Source of the DNA: Desulfobacteraceae bacterium
GTDB taxonomy: Bacteria > Desulfobacterota > DSM-4660 > Desulfatiglandales > Desulfatiglandaceae
Assembly: GCA_011042035.1 (NCBI GenBank)
Contig: DQZA01000078.1
Location: 1-9,330 of the forward strand
Direction: 5' to 3'
Length of the DNA stretch: 9,330 nt
The stretch's first letter is position 1; each line of letters begins with the position of its first letter. A program made the translations under genes and the position numbers. Below are positions 6,816-9,330 of the stretch, in pieces. The notes under the pieces are model-generated. The model did not search any database and was not told where the DNA came from. It saw nothing but the letters and a program-made list of their open reading frames with translations.

Positions 6816-6965
6816 TACTCCAATCCCGGCATTTCAATCCAATCCTATTCAGAAATCGCAGATACCATTTTGAAGGACTATTCGCTTACCAATAAGCTTC
6901 TCAGGCTGGTAAATTGCGCTGGTTTGATATACCCTGACAAGGACAGCTCAGGGAAAGTTATTGCA
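6816..6965 (+). pseudogene. Decayed HDOD-domain fragment
   Basis: Reading the plus strand from 6816 in one frame gives about 50 residues resembling part of an HDOD domain. They include NPGISIQSYSEIA, then ILKDYSLTNKLLRLVN, then CAGLIYPDKDSSGKV. The HDOD consensus at this place has the pattern D-P-x-x-S-x-x-x-L-A, then I-x-x-D-x-x-L-T-x-x-L-L-R-L-x-N-S-A. A TAA stop lies directly upstream at 6813-6815. No start codon or ribosome site is in place. The resemblance ends about where the amidohydrolase stop codon begins (6958), and the frame then runs antisense into that gene to a TAA at 7017. HDOD proteins are usually over 200 residues and act in signalling. This looks like the remnant of a gene truncated at both ends. 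Similarity was judged by eye. Confidence 0.62.
6932..6953 (-). terminator. Small hairpin after the amidohydrolase gene (weak terminator candidate)
   Basis: CCCTGA (6932-6937) and TCAGGG (6948-6953) form a perfect 6-base stem with a 10-base loop, starting 4 bases after the TAA stop. The following minus-strand bases (TATATCAAACC) are not a U-run, so it would be a poor intrinsic terminator. It could instead be an mRNA 3' stabilising hairpin, or chance, since it also lies inside the HDOD-like fragment. Confidence 0.3.
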
Positions 6966-8697
6966 GTGCTAATACCGCCCTATCCCTTAACCTTACGTAG
7001 CCATGGTGAGTTATTCTAAGGTGCGGGATTGCCGCGGTGCCTAGCGTGTTCAGGGTGAGTATTGGTTTTTCCCATGGCACACCCAGCTCCGCCAAAGCGC
7101 GTTCAGTTTTCTGAATTTGATTCCACGCCGTCTCCATATCCTCCAGACCTACTATGCCACATAGCCTTGCTGGATATTCTGCCAAAATCTTGCTGCCTAC
7201 CGCCACAACCGCCCCACCGCCAATCACTTCCAGCCGATCAACAACCGCCCTAATAGACTCTTCATCGCAACCAGCAACGAACATGTCAGAGGTATCCCAA
7301 CACATGGTAGTCCCTGCTGCGCCGTATTTTAGCCCAAGCCCCTTGATCATTCCGAGAAACATTCCACCCCTACCTGTCCGCTCTATGGCCAAGAGCAAAT
7401 TGAGCTGTTTTCTTTGTTGAGGATCATCCAGATCCGCTATTCCTTCTGTTGTCACAAGCCTTGTCACCAGATCCATGACCCTCACCTTCCCTTCTTGAGG
7501 CACGGGCGGCATATCAAAGGGCTGGGGTTTCACGCTGTTAAAAAAATACTCAGGATAAGTGGAAGGTCTTATCTTTGCCGTCACCCTACTGTCTTCAAAT
7601 ATGAGCTTTCCGTCACAGATCACCTTTTCTGGCCTATACTCACCAGGCTCAGGAATAATCACCATATCTGCCTTCTTTCCAGGACTTATTGACCCTAGCA
7701 TATTATCAAGCCGAAAATGCTCTGCCACGTTTATGGTGACGCTCTGATACACCTTTTCAGGGGGTACACCCAGTTCAAGGGCCCTGCGAACCGCGGCATC
7801 AAGGGACCCTTGGTTAATAAATCGCTCAGGGTCCATACTGTCCGTGCAAATAACCACCCTGCGGGTATCAACACCCCTTGAAAAGATTCCCGCTACTGCG
7901 TCCAATTCTTGCCTGATAGCCCCCTGTCTTATCATTACCCAGTAACCAAGTCTTAGTCTGTCAATGACTTCTTGCCCGTTTATGGGCTCATGGCAAGAAC
8001 TTACACCCATTGAAGTATAGGCCTGGAGTTTATTTGGCGAAGCACCTGCTGTATGACCTTCTACGAGCTTTCCGTAGGACAGTGCCATTTCAGCAAGCTT
8101 CCTGACTCGCTTCCCTTGCTCATTTTCCAACAACATGTTTGCCCAATAAATCTCCCCTAGCCCCAGACACAAGGGATCTCGCAGATACTTGTGGTATTCT
8201 TCGGCAGGAGGAGAGTGTACTTCTTCCTCCAGGGTAAGCCCGCACATGGGTGATATGGTGTAGTAAAGGCGGATGGGCTGATCTTGGAGAGCCTTAATAA
8301 AATAGTCAAACCCCTCCTGGCCAGCAACACTGGCCAACTCTATGGTCTCAGTGACAACAGTGGTGGTGCCTGAAGGGATAACATGGCGTATGAATTCCTC
8401 AGGCCCAATAAAATTCAGTATATGAGTGTGGCCCTCTATCAGCCCAGGCAAAAGAACCTTGCCCTGAACATCTATCATCATGGTGTCGGCATCTGTCACG
8501 GGATCTTCGTCTATTCCCACATAACAGATGGTGCCATTCTTCACCCAAACATTTTGGCATTCCAAAAACTCTGCAGTGATGGAATTGAACACCGTTGCGT
8601 TTTCAATAACCAATTCCACCGGCCTCCTTTTCAGGCTGACAAGATATATTTCCTCTTGCATCGCTCTTACGTTTTCCCCGTGTATCTTCCAAGACAT
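6958..8697 (-). CDS. Adenine-deaminase-like amidohydrolase with altered active-site motifs
   Basis: A 579-residue amidohydrolase with the length and architecture of bacterial adenine deaminase, including its C-terminal domain. An N-terminal composite beta domain precedes LPGLIEGHTHILN (His90, His92), followed by the barrel and SPGKKADMVII. Retained metal-site candidates are Glu120, Glu182 (GLGEIYW), His215 (VEGHTAG), His236 (SSCHEP) and Asp286 (ICTDS). Several classical adenine deaminase motifs are changed. H-I-E-S-S is H-I-L-N-F. The D-P-H-E-I motif is E-T-I-E-L. The C-terminal H-D-S-H-N motif is W-D-T-S-D, within TTMCWDTSDMFVAG. It is probably a hydrolase of a purine or similar cyclic compound, but adenine as substrate should not be assumed. 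The ATG at 8697 has GGAGG 12 bases upstream; an ATG at 8661 is possible, but the longer N-terminus better fits the family. It lies 69 bases after the isomerase-like gene and may be co-transcribed with it. Confidence 0.82.
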   Translation of the reverse strand: MSWKIHGENVRAMQEEIYLVSLKRRPVELVIENATVFNSITAEFLECQNVWVKNGTICYVGIDEDPVTDADTMMIDVQGKVLLPGLIEGHTHILNFIGPEEFIRHVIPSGTTTVVTETIELASVAGQEGFDYFIKALQDQPIRLYYTISPMCGLTLEEEVHSPPAEEYHKYLRDPLCLGLGEIYWANMLLENEQGKRVRKLAEMALSYGKLVEGHTAGASPNKLQAYTSMGVSSCHEPINGQEVIDRLRLGYWVMIRQGAIRQELDAVAGIFSRGVDTRRVVICTDSMDPERFINQGSLDAAVRRALELGVPPEKVYQSVTINVAEHFRLDNMLGSISPGKKADMVIIPEPGEYRPEKVICDGKLIFEDSRVTAKIRPSTYPEYFFNSVKPQPFDMPPVPQEGKVRVMDLVTRLVTTEGIADLDDPQQRKQLNLLLAIERTGRGGMFLGMIKGLGLKYGAAGTTMCWDTSDMFVAGCDEESIRAVVDRLEVIGGGAVVAVGSKILAEYPARLCGIVGLEDMETAWNQIQKTERALAELGVPWEKPILTLNTLGTAAIPHLRITHHGYVRLRDRAVLALQ

Positions 8698-8724
8698 TTT
8701 CTTACTGGACCTCCCGCATACTCA

Positions 8725-8751
8725 CCCAAAGACTAACGCATTCCCAAAGAC
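8725..8751 (-). repeat. Short direct repeat in the gap between isomerase and amidohydrolase genes
   Basis: GTCTTTGGG occurs twice on the minus strand (8751-8743 and 8733-8725) with an 18-base period, in the 69-base gap upstream of the amidohydrolase. The spacing of nearly two helical turns could suit a regulator site, but two 9-base copies may be chance. Confidence 0.3.
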
Positions 8752-8766
8752 CTTATGCCTAGGGCC

Positions 8767-9330
8767 CTATGCCCTGGCACTATTTTTCAAAAGGTCTTTC
8801 ACCCTATTGATGCACTGCTCAATCTCTCTGGGCTTCAATTCAATTGTCATGGTACGATCATAGCCCAAGACACTCAGGGCACGAAAAATTGCAGCAAAGT
8901 TTACAATTCCGTCACCGACTGGTAGATGAAGATCGTCATGCGGGCTAGAGCCCCCAAAATTATCGTGTATGTGCACGTGGCGGATCCTCTCAGGCAAACG
9001 TTCAACAAACTCAAAACTTTTGTTTTCTTCTGCAAGCAATTGCCCGTGCCCCACATCAAGGGTTAGCCCTAGATCTGGAAGGGCTTCAAAGACAGGTAAC
9101 AAGTCCTGGGGGCTTTCACTCAGGTTTTCAATGTTTATATTGACGCTATAACTAATTGCAGTTTCCAAGACACGTTTTAAGAATCCCACCTTGTATGTTA
9201 TCACCCGCTCCATAACAAACCTTGGATCCATCCACAGATGAATGGTTAAGAGCGTGGATCCAAGCTTCTGCACAAGTGGAATGGTGTCCATTAGTTTTGG
9301 AAAATATACATCCTCCAAGGACTGTATATC
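8767..9330 (-). CDS. Sugar phosphate isomerase/epimerase-like TIM-barrel protein (5' end outside window)
   Basis: The C-terminal 187 residues of a xylose-isomerase-like TIM-barrel (AP endonuclease family 2 fold) protein. The frame stays open to the window edge (D-I-Q-S before L-E-D-V-Y), so the TTG at 9318 is not taken as the start. Probable metal-ligand segments appear in family order: NINIENLSE (Glu), LTLDVGHGQLL (Asp, His), HVHIHDNFGG (His), DDLHLPVGDG (His, Asp) and TMTIELKP (Glu). Proteins of this fold isomerise or epimerise sugars or inositols, act as endonuclease IV, or serve other roles; the H-x-H-D-N and L-P-V-G-x-G motifs fit the sugar isomerase/epimerase group. The substrate is unknown. 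The amidohydrolase gene 69 bases downstream may share its transcript, but the pairing does not reveal a known pathway. Confidence 0.85.
   Translation of the reverse strand, partial: DIQSLEDVYFPKLMDTIPLVQKLGSTLLTIHLWMDPRFVMERVITYKVGFLKRVLETAISYSVNINIENLSESPQDLLPVFEALPDLGLTLDVGHGQLLAEENKSFEFVERLPERIRHVHIHDNFGGSSPHDDLHLPVGDGIVNFAAIFRALSVLGYDRTMTIELKPREIEQCINRVKDLLKNSARA

Noticed and set aside
6884..6897. Hairpin GCTTA-TTGG-TAAGC as a terminator
   Set aside because: The stem is only 5 base pairs, has no U-run on either side, and lies within the HDOD-like codons, so it is probably chance.
8383..8736. Plus-strand open frame opposite the amidohydrolase start
   Set aside because: The translation looks like antisense of the conserved amidohydrolase and has no family resemblance.
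9316..9318. TTG at 9318 as the true start of the isomerase-like gene
   Set aside because: The frame is open to the window edge and about 80-100 N-terminal residues of the TIM barrel are missing, so the real start must lie beyond the window.

Overview
The window is about 48% GC by eye and densely coded, and every intact gene lies on the minus strand. I read it from high to low coordinates. The gene content suggests an anaerobic bacterium, most likely a Desulfobacterota (deltaproteobacterial) sulfate-reducer type. The signs are a Met8-type siroheme enzyme followed by a CcsA/HemX-like membrane protein and HemA, a short MoaE-like protein of a kind I associate with that group, and an HDOD fragment of deltaproteobacterial flavour. 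The taxonomic call is inference from gene content only.

Region 1 (9330 to 6958) holds the 3' part of a TIM-barrel sugar phosphate isomerase/epimerase-like gene cut by the window edge. After 69 bases comes a full-length adenine-deaminase-like amidohydrolase whose active-site motifs depart from the classical enzyme at several positions.

Region 2 (6957 to 6725) is the only sizeable gap between intact genes. It holds a small hairpin just after the amidohydrolase, a possible promoter for the next operon, and, on the plus strand, a decayed fragment that reads as part of an HDOD domain. This fragment is the least obvious feature of the window.

Region 3 (6724 to 1896) is a tight run of six genes: a radical SAM protein of unknown function, a Met8-like precorrin-2 dehydrogenase/ferrochelatase, a CcsA/HemX-like membrane protein, glutamyl-tRNA reductase (hemA), a MoaE-like protein and MoaC. 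Junctions range from a 4-base overlap to a 9-base gap, so the run is very probably one transcript. HemA makes the first committed intermediate of tetrapyrrole synthesis, Met8 carries precorrin-2 to sirohydrochlorin/siroheme, and the CcsA-like protein is linked to cytochrome c assembly or HemA control. MoaC and the MoaE-like protein belong to molybdenum cofactor synthesis. The operon therefore joins two cofactor pathways used by respiratory metalloenzymes.

Region 4 (1829 to 1) has a PEBP/YbhB-like protein with a signal peptide and a second strong internal ribosome site, an SH3-domain protein with a coiled coil and C-terminal membrane anchor (YgiM-like), and the 5' part of cinA. cinA starts with TTG and overlaps the stop of the SH3 gene. 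I saw no tRNA, rRNA, CRISPR array, insertion sequence or phage gene. I found no clear candidate for a wholly new multi-gene system. The best leads are the altered amidohydrolase, the radical SAM gene coupled to met8, and the HDOD remnant.
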